Assembly (NCBI GenBank): GCA_027559495.1 | Contig: JAMXSV010000010.1 | Span: forward strand, 2,542,001 to 2,606,000 | Length of the DNA stretch: 64,000 nt | Direction of reading: 5' to 3' | Source: Aurifilum marmelostoma | Lineage: Eukaryota > Ascomycota > Sordariomycetes > Diaporthales > Cryphonectriaceae | Shown: piece after piece, positions 22,111-33,317 of the stretch | Layout: each line of letters begins with the position of its first letter | Position numbering within the stretch: the first letter of the stretch is position 1 | The notes under the pieces: model-generated | The model's input: only the letters and a program-made list of their open reading frames with translations | What the model was told of the DNA's origin: nothing | The model's database searches: none | Position numbers and translations under genes: made by a program

Positions 22111-24433
22111 TCAGACCTGCTTGAAGGTCTTCTCGATGTCGTGTTTGAACTTCTCCCTGCACGCACGACGGTTCACTTTTTGAGTCGCCGTGACCAGGCC
22201 CTGCAATTATCAATCGTCAGCAAATCAGTTGGCCATTCGACAGAAGGAGGACAAAATAACGCACATTTTGCGGGGTCCACTCCTCGTCCGTCAGCACGAC
22301 ACCCGTCACCAATTCCAGGTTGCTGAAACCAGCCGCTTTGCCCTGCGCCAACAGGTCCTTCAGAACAGCCTCGGTGACCTTCTTGTCCTTGAGCATACCG
22401 TGTTCGTCGGGGTTGGCACCAGCGGCCTTCGCCATGTCCTTCACGGCGGGCTCATTGACAAAGATGACAGCGATGGGCCGCGGGTGCTCGCTGTCGCCGT
22501 GCACCATGATGTTCTGGACGGCCTTGGAGCTGCGGTAGACGGACTCGAGTTTCTCGAGCGCGATATACTCCCCACCTTGCAACTTGACGAGGTTCTTTAC
22601 GCGGTCGATGACCCGGAGGTGGCCGAACTCATCGAATTCGCCGATGTCTCCCGTCTTGAACCAGCCGTCTGGAGTGATGGCCTTCTGGGTCTCCTCTGGG
22701 TTCATGTAGTATTCCTTGAGGACCGGGCCGCCGCGGAACCAGATCTCGCCCTGTGGCGGGGTAGTGTTTGTCGAGTAGTCCAGCTCGGGGATGCTGACCA
22801 GCTTGCACTGGATGGAGGGCGATATGGGACCGCATGATCCGTTCAGTGTGAACTGTTGGGGTGACATGACGGCGCCATTGCCGCCGGTCTCTGTGAGGCC
22901 GTAGCCCTGTATCATGGGCGCCAGTAACATAGACATGAAGTGAGCGGTCTCCTTGGAGATCCCGCTGGCGCCGTTGACGATGAATCGAAGGTTGCCACCA
23001 GTGAGCTTCCGAACCTGACCAAACACGAGCGAGTCGAACATGGTCTGCCCAGGTAGGTTGTTTCTGACCAGGAAGCTCTTGGCGTTGACGGCCCCCCAGA
23101 ACATGGCGCGGACAACAGGCGAGGAGCCATTCACGCGACTAATGACGCCTTTTTTGATGGTCTCCCAGATCTGCGGCACGCCTACAAGCAGAGATGGCCG
23201 GAAGGCGCGCATATCGCCTGCACAGTTCTTCACATTCACGTCGGACAGAGTGCGCGTGCTGCCGTAACCCATAGTCGCGCCGAAGAAAAGCACCAGATTC
23301 TCGATGCACATCTCAAGGATGTGTGCAAGAGGCAAGTAGGCCAGGACCATCTCGTTGGTACTAACACTGTCCCGCAGGATGCCCACAAAGCCGGCCACTG
23401 CGGCCACAAAGTTTGCATGTGTCATCGATACACCCTTGGGAGGACCAGTCGAGCCGGATGTGTACATGATGCAGTAGGTGTCTTCGGGTGACGGTGCAGA
23501 AGGAGCCACGGGGTTGGCCTCGCCGAGGGCGGCCAGCTCGGACGCGCTGAGGACGGTCAAGTTCGGGTGGGCTGCCTTGAAAGAGTCGATTTCGGACTGT
23601 TTTATGTGCTGCATGACGGATTTGTCGTTGTAGATAACAATCTCGATGGAGTCTGCCTTATCCAGGGCGCCCGAGGCTGTCTTGAAGAGGTGGGGGTCGG
23701 TGAACATGGCCTTGGGCTTGCTCTGGACCATGGTGTGCTCCACGCCGGCCACGCCCAACGTGTCGTACGCAGTGACAATGGTGAAGGTCTGGGAGGAGCA
23801 GGCATGCGCGATTGCCAGCCAGTTCGCGCTGGTCGAGGCAAACATGTGCACCTTATCGCCCCTCTCCAGGCCCAGCTTGCGCAGCCCGGAAGCCAGGTTC
23901 AGCAGGTACGTCTCATATTCGGCATATGTAATGTATGAGTAGTCGGAGAGCTCAAAGTATTGCCACTTCTTCTCAACCATCTCTTCCTTGCCGTCGATGA
24001 TCTTGGCCACCTTCTTGACCTCCTCGTGGACCTCGATCAGCTCACGGGTGCCGATACAGCGCTCATTGGCGTACTTCTCGGCGGAGCGCTTGACAAGGCC
24101 AAAGACGGTATCGACTTCAGGGTCGGGGCGCGTGATGAGGCCATCTTTAGCTTTGGGGTGTATGCGGGGCTTGGTCTCTCCCTCGACCTCGGGTGCACCG
24201 GGTAGCTCGATGGTGAAGGGCGGCTTGGAGATCATGTACAGCGGCCCGATACCGTGTCGCCAGCTCTCCGGAGTAGACATGTCGGCGAGTGTTATGGGAG
24301 TTAAGGAGGAAGTGGTTGTCGTGGCGGTGAAGGGAGTGTCAAAGACAAGCAGGGCGAGGAAGGATGCGATCGCTAGCAGCAAAGCAATTGTTAAGAGTGA
24401 CGGGGAAACACGGCCTAGAGAAAGCAATGGCAT
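22111..24433 (-). CDS. Long-chain fatty-acid CoA ligase (acyl-CoA synthetase)
   Basis: Two exons on the - strand: 24433-22265 and 22200-22111, with a 64-nt intron (GTGCGT...GCAG), giving 752 aa. The enzyme activates fatty acids with ATP and CoA through an acyl-AMP intermediate. Visible signatures are the AMP-binding loop YTSGSTGPPKGV, the GYGLTETGG motif, and the adenylate-binding GWFKTGDIGEFDE followed by DRVKNLVKLQGGEYIALE. A hydrophobic stretch at about residues 10-30 followed by Thr/Ser-rich sequence would act as a membrane anchor. A second Met near residue 51 (MSTPESWRHG) matches the usual start of related proteins, so the anchor may be an extension or an alternative start. The short second exon encodes the C-terminal 29 residues (ending EKTFKQV) and has no peroxisomal PTS1. 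Faa1/Faa4-like family. Confidence 0.9.
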
Positions 24434-24493
24434 TAACAGTCGGATCTACGAGAACAGTCAGTCCCTCTGTCTTCCTCTTTCGACCTTGTTCCT

Positions 24494-24545
24494 TGTGTGT
24501 ATGTGTGTGCGTGTGCGGGCGTGCATGCGTGTGTGTGTGTGTGTG
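24494..24545. repeat. Imperfect (GT)n tract
   Basis: GT dinucleotide repeat interrupted by GC and AT steps, about 50 nt, located 60 nt upstream of the acyl-CoA synthetase start codon. Confidence 0.85.
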
Positions 24546-26056
24546 GGTTTTGGCGCCAGGCAGATCAACGTGGGCTCCTCGGTACCTTTATGGTCTTGAA
24601 TTATCCTGCCCGGACCTTCCGAGCCTTCAATGGCCAAACTCAAACAGCGTAAAGGGATGATCTGGTCGGAAATGCCCAGGACGGATCAGCCGGAGCTCGA
24701 ACGTAGCCAGGTGCTGGCAACAACTCACTTGGAAAGGGGCAGATGCTGCTGCAGCAGAATAACAAAGTGTTGAGGATCCGATTGTTGGGCAGGCAGCAGG
24801 TAGGCTGGCTGGCAAGTCAGCTGGGACCTGAAGCTCAACAGCTCAACATAAGGGTTTGGAGAAACCTCGGAAGCCTCCTGGACAGATGAGATCAGCCTGT
24901 GGTGTTGAAACGACCTGGTGGTGGTGTTGGGGGAGCTGGAGCTGGAGCTGGAAGCAGACGAGTGACGTGAGTACCTAGAGACCGGCGCTGGCTGACATGG
25001 AGTGCAACGTCTGCAGGGGTTAGGTCCAATGGGGGCCAGCATTATAGGGGCCCAAAGCCACTAGCTTTATTGACAGGGTGCTGCTATGGCACTGTGCCGT
25101 GCCGCTGCAACCCTATCGGCAACGGATACAGGACAAAGACCAACCCTGAGGCTCTACTGAGGTACGAGTAAGTGATGTTTCATTCCAAGGGCCAGAAATG
25201 ATAGAGCTGGGCTCCACTGAGACGATCAAGGGGACGAGAGAAAACGAGGACATGAGCCAGAACCATCAGATATCATGCCTCTACAGCCTCGGATTGTTGT
25301 ATTCTCACCTCATCTGCCGAGGCATTCCTTCTTCCACTTTTCAGCCTCATCCACACTTGTCCTCATGACGTGGCAGTGCGCACGAGCACACACAGACACA
25401 CACTGTACTTGTCCAATTATTGACAACATGTCAGCCAAGACGCCCACCCACCCTTCTTCAAGGGCACAGTGAAGGTTCAAGGATGTATGGAGGAGTGGCT
25501 TATGAACTTACCCAACCCAGATTCAGACTTCGTCCCTGGCCCTGGTCGATCGCCGCTGTCAAGAAAGAGGACACTGTCGATCCTCCAACCCCTGTGTATG
25601 TGAAGTCTTGAACTCACGCTTGACTCGTCGAAGCAAGACTGTATTCTCAAGGCTTTGGCTTGCATCACAATTCTCTTGCACCCCCCCAATGACTGTGAGG
25701 CAGTCATGGAGAGAGCAGCTCGTTTTCACAAGCAACGTTGGGGACTGCCCAGCAGGGCAATCCTCATCTAAATTATTCTCTTCATATGAAAGTGCAGGAG
25801 GAAGTTTTTGGGATGAGTCCTGATCATTAAGACTAACTGTCATATACACAGTGCTGACCCAGTATATTTGCTTTTGTCTTCCTCTCTTTTGCTGCATACC
25901 TCCTCTATGTTACTCTTCCTCCTGAAATCCCTCCTCATTCAAAAGAGGGGTCAGAGAGGTTAGGAGTCTGCCCTCGTGGTATCATGCTGATAATAATTAC
26001 ATCTCAGTATTCGTGCAGAGGGCATGTTGCCAACTAAGTATGTACAAGAAGCCTTG

Positions 26057-26088
26057 TTTTTTTTTTTTTTTCTTCTTTTTTTTTTTTT
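26057..26088. repeat. Poly-T tract
   Basis: Two T runs (about 15 and 13) separated by CTTC, just beyond the stop codon of the downstream - strand gene. Confidence 0.85.
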
Positions 26089-26133
26089 CATGAATATTTC
26101 TCGTTCGATGCTCGGAACTCCGTCTTCCTGCCT

Positions 26134-27273
26134 CTAGAAGTCAATATCGACATAAGAGATCGTTCCGGCCACCGTCACGGATCCATTGATGGCCAGTGCC
26201 AGTGCTGTCAAAAGCGTGTTAGTATCAGCAGCACACAAATTTGGAGAGGAGGAGGGGGGGGGGGGAACAAATTCCGACTCACCACCACTGGTCGACAGGT
26301 AGAGCCGGTTGCTGTCGGTAGAGGTTCTTCCGAACTTGGGCGACGAGACACCGGCCAGGATGGTGGAGATGTTGCTGCCGGCGATGGGCACCGCGCTGAC
26401 CTCGGATCCGCTGGTCACGCCCCATGCGGCACTGAGGGTGTCTTGCTGGTTCTGGGCGATGAAGGCGGTGCCGTCGCTGCGGAACTGGAAGTCGTCGGCC
26501 TTGGCCAGGTTGTCGGCGACGATCTCAGAGTCGCCGGTGGGCAGGCCGTCGGTTCCGACGGCGATGCGGGCCAGGAAGCCGCGCGCGGTGTTGGTCCAGT
26601 AGAGGTAGCCGTCGCGGACCTTGAGCCCGTTGGAGCCCAGGTTGGTGGACGCGGCGGACCCGTCCACGGAGAACTTCATCAGGGTGTCGTTGACGGCCAC
26701 CTGGTAGTCTCCGGTGGTGGTGTCGACCAGGTACACCACGCCGCTGTACACGTCGCCGACGTAGATGTGCTCGTCGTCCAGGGTGGCCATGCCGTTCAGG
26801 AAGTCCGCCTCGGGGATGTCCGTCAGGTGGGTCACGGTGGCGTTCTCCTCGACCGTGACGCCGTCGTCGGCCAGGGCAAAGGTGCTCATGTTCACCTCGA
26901 AGATGCTGTTGACCCCGCTCGTCTTGACAAACGTGTCCTGGTCGAAAAAGGCCGACAGGATCACGTAGAAAACGTCGGTGGTCGTCTCAGCGATGCCCAG
27001 CGCGCCGAACCACTCTGTCCCGTCCCAGGTGGCGACTGTGGTGGGGGCACCGGTCAGGTGGTTGACCTGGTAGAGCGCGGGCGAGGGCGCGAGCTGTGTG
27101 GTGAGGATCTCGCCATTGCTGCGGATGGCGAGGTTCTCAAGCCAGCTCGGATACGAGAAGGTGTGCAGGGCCGTCACGTTGAGAGGGAACTGGCTGCAGT
27201 TGGCCGAGGCCGGGACGGTGGCCAGGAGGGCGCTGAAGGAGAGGAGGAGGGAGGCGCGAAGACGAGAAGGCAT
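26134..27273 (-). CDS. Secreted SMP-30/gluconolactonase-like beta-propeller protein
   Basis: Proposed exons are 27273-26283 and 26204-26134 with a 78-nt intron (GTGAGT...ACAG), giving 353 aa. The ATG at 27273 begins a clean signal peptide (basic MPSRLR, then LLLSFSALLATVPASA), so the protein is predicted to be secreted. The body has repeated beta-propeller blades typical of fungal SMP-30/NHL-like proteins: PSWLENLAIRSNGEILTT, DFLNGMATLDDEHIYVGD and GSNGLKVRDGYLYWTN, with several N-glycosylation sites. These proteins are often annotated as lactonase-like; substrate is unknown. The intron contains no stop and is a multiple of three, so retention would insert 26 residues (GESEFVPPPPSSS...) in frame. 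Upstream in-frame codons before 27273 are low-complexity leader and are not included. Confidence 0.82.
   Translation of the reverse strand: MPSRLRASLLLSFSALLATVPASANCSQFPLNVTALHTFSYPSWLENLAIRSNGEILTTQLAPSPALYQVNHLTGAPTTVATWDGTEWFGALGIAETTTDVFYVILSAFFDQDTFVKTSGVNSIFEVNMSTFALADDGVTVEENATVTHLTDIPEADFLNGMATLDDEHIYVGDVYSGVVYLVDTTTGDYQVAVNDTLMKFSVDGSAASTNLGSNGLKVRDGYLYWTNTARGFLARIAVGTDGLPTGDSEIVADNLAKADDFQFRSDGTAFIAQNQQDTLSAAWGVTSGSEVSAVPIAGSNISTILAGVSSPKFGRTSTDSNRLYLSTSGGESEFVPPPPSSSPNLCAADTNTLLTALALAINGSVTVAGTISYVDIDF
26205..26282 (-). other. Possible exitron (78-nt in-frame intron)
   Basis: GTGAGT donor and ACAG acceptor bound a 78-nt segment with no stop in the coding frame. It contains a run of C on the - strand (poly-G on +, about 26254-26265). 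Both spliced and retained forms would encode full-length protein. Confidence 0.55.
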
Positions 27274-27336
27274 CTTGGAGGGGAAGAGGGGGGGTGGTCC
27301 TGGGTGTGCAACGAAGCGAGTGTGTCTCTCTCTTTC

Positions 27337-27354
27337 TGTGTGTGTGTGTGTGTG
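27337..27354. repeat. (TG)9 microsatellite
   Basis: Perfect dinucleotide run in the leader of the SMP-30-like gene. Confidence 0.85.
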
Positions 27355-28382
27355 CCTTTCTCTCCCTCTGTAATTGGGAAAAAGGAGTTTGGTGCCGAGG
27401 CAAAACACTGCACCGGGTAAAGTGATAGACTAGAAGATGGTGTGAGGAGCTGTGTGATGCACTGGCGAACTTTGCATATACTGCAGGTGTTGCGCTCCCA
27501 AGTCACGTCGTGAAGGCTTGGCACATACACCGTTTTTGCCTTGAGTTATGAAGACGAGGAGAGGATGGGGTCGGTAAAGAATGTTTGGAACATAAAAAAG
27601 TGCAGCGGGTAAAGAATGAAGAGAGCAAGATGATCAAAAAAAGAGAGAGTGTGTGCAATTCGCCGGTATTATTCTACTTGGAGCCATGAGCGGGCTGACG
27701 TGCTCGTCAGTGCCAGGCCCTCGCCCCTAGCCCCAGAAACTCAGGGGTTTAGGTCACATCTGGGCTATTAATGGGTAACTATCGACATATTCTCTCGATA
27801 GTGATGCCGGATCTCCGATGGGAACGCTACTAGTCCATGTTATAATGATGATGCTCAAAATCAGGACGTTACTCCTGAGCTATTGCAGACATTATTGCCT
27901 GGCCGGTGGATGTTGGGAGGCGGAGTTGGCACCGGGGGCGGGGGGAAACGGCCAGCCAGTCTCTCCTCGGGACCCTCTCCTCTCTTAGCCCTCACTTTTG
28001 CTCTATTCTACAGGGCGATGGCATGAGTTCTGGCCTGGGGCTGCCGAGGCAATACTACTGACACCATACATACTACCATGCTGTCTACTTGGGTACGAAA
28101 ATAATACCGCATTGAAGGGTTGCCACCACCGTTGGCACCTCAAAACGAGCTACGGTCAGGCCGGATATTCGACGTGTTTTCTCTTCACCCACCCAAAACT
28201 CCACAATAAGGAGACCCTGTCCTGCTACCGTCACCACGGTACTAGCCATAGATCAAACATACTATGTGGTTTCTTTCTCATAATAGTATCATACGACTAA
28301 AAAACAAAAAAAAATGTGCTCCCTGGTGGTGAGGAAAGACGAGGAGGGGAGGCCATGTCTAAGTCTGTACTATTGGAGGCGA

Positions 28383-28399
28383 GGGGGGGGGGGGGGGGG
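28383..28399. repeat. Poly-G tract (17)
   Basis: Longest mononucleotide G run in the window, intergenic. Confidence 0.9.
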
Positions 28400-29630
28400 A
28401 TTATTCGTCAATGCAGGGCCTCGGTCCTTATCTCATTAGACAGCGATATCTCCAGCTGCCTCTCCATATTTTCTTCCAGGTTCCTTGTCTCGAGAGGAGG
28501 GACTAACAATCCTAATCCTAGACCTCGAACCATGCCATGTTACGACTTCAGTCCAGCAAGGGAAGATAACCCGTCTACTTATTTCGGTTGCAACGGTCGA
28601 CCAACGGTCGTAAGCCTTCTTTCACTATGCATCTCTCTATTTTCTTCTCTCTTTTTTGTTTCCTCTCTCAGCCTTCCCAGATTCAACCATGGCCTCCGAA
28701 GTAAAGCAGACAAGGACATACGTCTTTCCTTTCTCCTTGTGGCTCAAGTGCTTCAAGTTTAATTTCATCTCGCAAGTCTTGCCTCGTCGACTGCTTTCGC
28801 CTCCAACGCCAGTGCTATAATACAAGAAAATATAATCACCGATACCCTTGCCTTTACCCCCCCCCTTTTTTTTTGATTTTTTTTGTTCTTTTCAGACAGG
28901 TAAAATCTCCGTCATTACAAGTAAGAGAAGGAAGCAGTAGAAAGCAGGAAGAAAGAAGGGTATGCCCCAAGGAGGCAGGGGGGTTCCGGTGAAAGAACAC
29001 GCGTTCTGCAGGGTCGCAAACCGCCACCAATGAGGATCTCTGCTGCCCCTGCATGCAGCTGGTCTGCCCCGCTGGTTCCTTTTCCTCTTTTCTCCTCTCG
29101 ATCCCATGTCCGAGCCGAAGGCCAGAACCGCACCGGACCGAGGAGAGGACCAAAGTGGATCCCATCTCCCCACCCCTTCGAGCACCGCCACTTCGGTATG
29201 CCATGCATGCAAGGTTCTCTTCTCCTCATGCAGGTGCAACTGTTTCTGGTCCCAACCCCCGGGATCGCTACCAGATCCCACCATCATAGATGCCGTATAA
29301 GCTTGAATCCGTTGCTGATCTTGCTGCCCCTTGGCTGCTGCATCATCATCATCTCGCCAAGTGGCGGAAAGACCTGGTCTCTCTCTCTCTCCTCCCCCTT
29401 TGCGTTGTCTTTTCTTGCCCTGGCCGAGATGCAACCAAGCAACCGCAAGCTCGACTTCTTCTCTGGTAGCGAAAGAGGGGAAGGTGGAAAGAGGGAAGAT
29501 CGGACGTAGTACTGTAGAAGGACAGAGTCCCGTCTTCGCAAATCCCTGCCGTTGAAGAAAAGTCCCTGGCTATTCCATATTATATTTTATTCTTTTTTTT
29601 TTTCTTCTTCTTCTTTCTCCCCCCCCCTTC

Positions 29631-31481
29631 TCATGATTTGTCCCGGCTCCATGCCGAGACGGGTGAGTGTGCCAGTTCTCTTTCGCTTGCAAATGACGAC
29701 GGCTCGCTTCCGGACCGTCCCTTCTGATGATGACGGTGGGCCTCCTCACCTATGGACAGCCCGGCCTGGCCACCACCAGCAGCAGCAGCAGCAGCAGCAG
29801 CAGTTGCATTGCCCACCCCGGCACTTGTGCGGTCCTCGTCCTTCTCTCCCCAGCTCGGCTGCTCCCCCTCCCCCTCCCCGTCCCTGGCCTCGCTTGTGAC
29901 CATGTACTCCTGTTTGACAACGATGCCCCTCTGCCGTTTCATCTCGGGCCAGCTCTGCGAGTGCCGCTGCTGCTGCAGGACCAGCGCGATGTCCTCCTCG
30001 CTACTGTTCGCGTCGAGCGCCGTCATGCCGGGGTATCGTGGCACTATGCTACTGCTGCCGCCGCCCTTGACGCTCGTGCGCACCTTGCTGCCCAGCTTGC
30101 TGAAGCCAGACGAGTCCGTCTGCACGGCGTAGCGCGGCAGGTCGTACGAGTTGGGGTCGTTGGTGCCCCTGCTGGAAGGGAATGTGTGTCTGAAAAGGGG
30201 CCTGATGAAGGGCGCCGAGGCTGCGATGGCCACGAGGGTCCCCTCGACCACGATCCATGTGAACATGGGCACCGTGTTGTAGCTGTAATCTCCCGTGTTG
30301 GAGAGCGCATTCAGGTAGACGCATTTCATGACGAGTCCGACGAGGGCCCTACATTGTTGTAGAAGAGAACATCATGTTAGAAAAGCCCAGATAAACAACA
30401 AAATCATTTACCCCAAGCCAAGAGATCTACTTGTGTGTGGGGAGGGGGTTGGGAGGGGGCCAAGGCCCCCAGAAAATAAGATCAAGACTTACAACGCTGA
30501 CATGCCAAGCAAGATGGCCACGCCGATCTTCAACCTTGTCGCCATGTGGAGGTTCCACACCATGGCCGCTGGCAAGATGGAGAGGAAAAGATCGCAGGCT
30601 CCATTGAATGATGTATGTGCCCAACCCAGATACTATTCATAGAGAACAAGAGTTGCGGTGGTTAGATCAACCAGACGTCAAAGCTCTGGGAGCGGAAAGC
30701 AGACAGAAAAAGAGGAAAAAGATAGGCATTGACGCCGGGGGGGGGAGGTTAAAGAGAGGGGCAGGGCAGGGGGAAGAAAACTCACAGTCTGCACATAAGA
30801 GGGCCAGCACTGTTCGTCAGAGATGGTGAAGATGTAGAGGGCCCTGGGGTCCGGGCACTGAACATATATCGCAATCACGGTTCCCAAGTTGGTGGTGATT
30901 TGCGCAACAAACATGACCCACAGCGCCCACCAGACCCAGCGCCTGCTGCCAAAGAGGACCAGCATGAATATGATAAAGCTCATGCGCCCAAAGGTGCTGC
31001 CCATGATACCAAACGACTGGCCGACAATGTTGAACTTGATCTGTGTCTCGAGCGTGTCGAGATCCGTGATGCACGCCTGATGCCGGCCCCAGCCGAAGTG
31101 GTACTGTACTGAGATGAGCGCGGCAAAGGACGTGATGATCATGATGGACACGAGCATGAGCCAGTCGCTGAGGCCGAACTGCTTGGTGATTCGGAGCTGT
31201 GTGTATAGACGGGTTGCCACCGTCGCGATGGCGAGGGTTACCATAACCCATATTACTGCAAGACCCGTTCCTCCTGGGGGCGGAAAAAGGATCGATTCTT
31301 GTCAATAATCATGCATGCTTTGACATACAAGTGCCAAACAAAACAGGAATCAAGGGAACTCGTGTGTGCGTCGTGTTTGTTGACGATATGCAACAAGTTA
31401 TTCGTGCTCACCTATGTTGACTTCGCAGTCCACTGCGTCTGCCCTGTCCGTCAAGACCTGGGTCATCCAGGACTGAGACAT
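29631..31481 (-). CDS. Pth11-like / rhodopsin-type 7-TM membrane protein
   Basis: Four exons on the - strand: 31481-31412, 31273-30786, 30632-30493 and 30348-29631, with introns of 138-153 nt, giving 471 aa in phase. Seven hydrophobic segments can be traced: after CEVNIGG (TM1), WLMLVSIMIITSFAALI, a Gly/Phe-rich TM3 (SFGIMGSTFGRMSFIIF), WVWWALWVMFVAQITTNL, NGACDLFLSILPAAMVW, LKIGVAILLGMSALALV and FTWIVVEGTLVAIAASA. This order and the short N-terminus fit the fungal rhodopsin-like integral membrane family to which Pth11-type receptors belong. No CFEM cysteine cluster is seen. The C-terminal cytosolic tail of about 150 residues is Ser/Glu-rich and carries eight or so consecutive Ala encoded by a GCT repeat. 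Likely a plasma-membrane sensor; ligand unknown. The introns are longer than usual for this window. Confidence 0.87.
29777..29803 (-). repeat. (CAG)9, encoding poly-Ala on the - strand
   Basis: Perfect trinucleotide run inside the last exon of the 7-TM gene; read on the coding strand as GCT repeats, giving poly-Ala. Confidence 0.9.
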
Positions 31482-32648
31482 GCTGGACAGCCCAGAAATG
31501 GGATCTCTCGTCTTACTTTCGACTGGCTGATGGCTGTGTGTTTGTCTGATTGTCTCCTCGTCGAGCACGACAAGAAGGACGAATAGAGAAAGAGAAGGAA
31601 AATGGAACAGAATATTATTACTACACTCGAGAATATGGCGAGTGAGACATTATCAAAATGTCTCGAGCTGGTTCGAGAGAACAACAAGAGCAGGAGGAGG
31701 GGGGGATCCACCAATAAATCAAGAATATGCCCAGATGATTAGACAGACACACACACATCAGGTTGTGTGGACTTTCTCGTCCCTCCTCGTGCTCGTCCTG
31801 GCCCTCGTGCTGCCCCCCTCCCTGATGTCGAACTAGGGCCCTGCACCATAGTAAGGGACCCCTTCCCTTCCCGGCCAAGAGTCGATTGCGGATGCGGCCG
31901 AGAAGGGTAGGACAAAATAGATTGGTACGCGAATGCGCCACGCCTTTCTTGTTCCTGAAGCATCTTGGCCGCCAAGGGCGTAACCCAGTCCGTCCCTCCT
32001 CCTCCTCCTCCAACAGGGCCATGTCAGGCCACACAATTTCGAATCCCACCCTGGGCGGCCGAGGAACCCAAGGGGCTGGGTTTTGCAAAAGCAGAAAAGG
32101 CAAAGTCCGCACACACACAACACACACATACACACACAGCCACTACTCTCCAGCCGGCTGTCCCGTTGCCTGTTCCTGGACCCACCTCCTCCCGGAGAAC
32201 GTGGGCTGGGTACACTTTAGTCGGTTAAAGAGCCGACGACCTGGCTTGACTTGGCGGCTTCCACTAGATTCTGGCCCCTCCCCCCCTCCCTCTCTGCTTT
32301 TTCTCCCCCTTCCCCTCCCTGCTCTTTTTTCTCTCTCTCTCTCTTTCGCTAATGTATCATTGCGACGGCCGAAACAGGCCGAGAGCCAGGTCCAAATCCA
32401 CAGCCCACCGAATCTTAACAATACCTTATAATAAATAAGCGGCAAAGAACCCTCGTATGTCCCGCCAGCTTGCTCTCCTCTCTCTTTCTGCGCCCGTACT
32501 TGTGAGCATGCATGGGTTGAATGAGAATGAAAACACGTGAGATAGGCCAAGATCGGAGATTGTCACTGGGGTCTGCAGACCTTGTCCTGGATCTGTCTGG
32601 AATTCGTTCTACTGCATGACTATGGGGCGGTGGACATCCCATGGGACA

Positions 32649-32662
32649 GGGGGGGGGGGGGG
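32649..32662. repeat. Poly-G tract (14)
   Basis: Uninterrupted G run, intergenic. Confidence 0.9.
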
Positions 32663-33269
32663 AGGGCCACCAAAAGGTTTGTACTATTGTAATACCTTTC
32701 CCTTCTCCTCCCACCTTTCCGAATTTTTCTCTTTCTCCTCTCTCGGTGCGACTGGCCCCGCACGAGGGAGAAGGGGGAAGAAAAAGAACAAATGAGATAC
32801 GGCCCCTCTTCTGCGTGCGTTGGATAATATTCCGGATCCTCGGCCGCGCGGCATCTGACCCAAGTTCGTGGAGCTGATCGTCCGCGGCGGTCCGTCTGGC
32901 AGGTGGAAATTTCACCCAGAAACATGTGTGCATCAGGAGAAACATAAGAAGAACAACGCAAGTCCATGATGATCACCTCCTCTTTTTGAATACGATGAGC
33001 GCACTCGTACTCTGGTTCTCACCACAGGATGAACTAAGAATCTCCCCTTCGGATCTCGCTGGCCTCTCTGCTGGCACGATAATCCTTGTTTCCAGAGATT
33101 TTGGTTCGCTGCCCTGCCCCACAGCGGATAGCTGTCAACGCCCGCCATCCGCGCGAGTGAGGGGGCAAGTTCGACACAAAACCAGTAGCACGTAGGGGTA
33201 ATGGCGCCCTCAGGTTGTGTTTCACGAACGACCATAGATAAGGGGAGGAGAACCTCTAGCACGTCGACG

Positions 33270-33270
<1 letters not shown>

Positions 33271-33316
<46 letters not shown>
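33271..33316. repeat. (TG)23 microsatellite
   Basis: Perfect 46-nt TG repeat, the longest dinucleotide repeat in the window and a candidate Z-DNA-forming tract. Confidence 0.95.

Positions 33317-33317
<1 letters not shown>

Larger units (their letters stand above)
24434..26133. other. 1.7 kb intergenic, GT-rich tract and poly-T
   Basis: Starts with the acyl-CoA synthetase promoter and leader, which includes an imperfect GT/GC repeat at about 24494-24545. Two long T runs split by TCTTC lie at 26057-26088, just past the 3' end of the SMP-30-like gene. Between them are short ORFs without domain features. No gene is supported. Confidence 0.55.
27274..29630. other. 2.4 kb intergenic with simple repeats
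   Basis: Contains the SMP-30-like promoter with a (TG)9 run at 27337-27354, and a 17-nt G run at 28383-28399. T-rich and C-rich tracts lie near 28855-28890 and 29590-29625. Small ORFs around 28.3-29.5 kb are low-complexity and no exon chain is convincing. Confidence 0.55.

Noticed and set aside
26443..27420. 325-codon ORF antisense to the SMP-30-like gene
   Set aside because: Gly/Val/Asp-rich mirror of GC-biased codons; the sense frame has a signal peptide and blade repeats.
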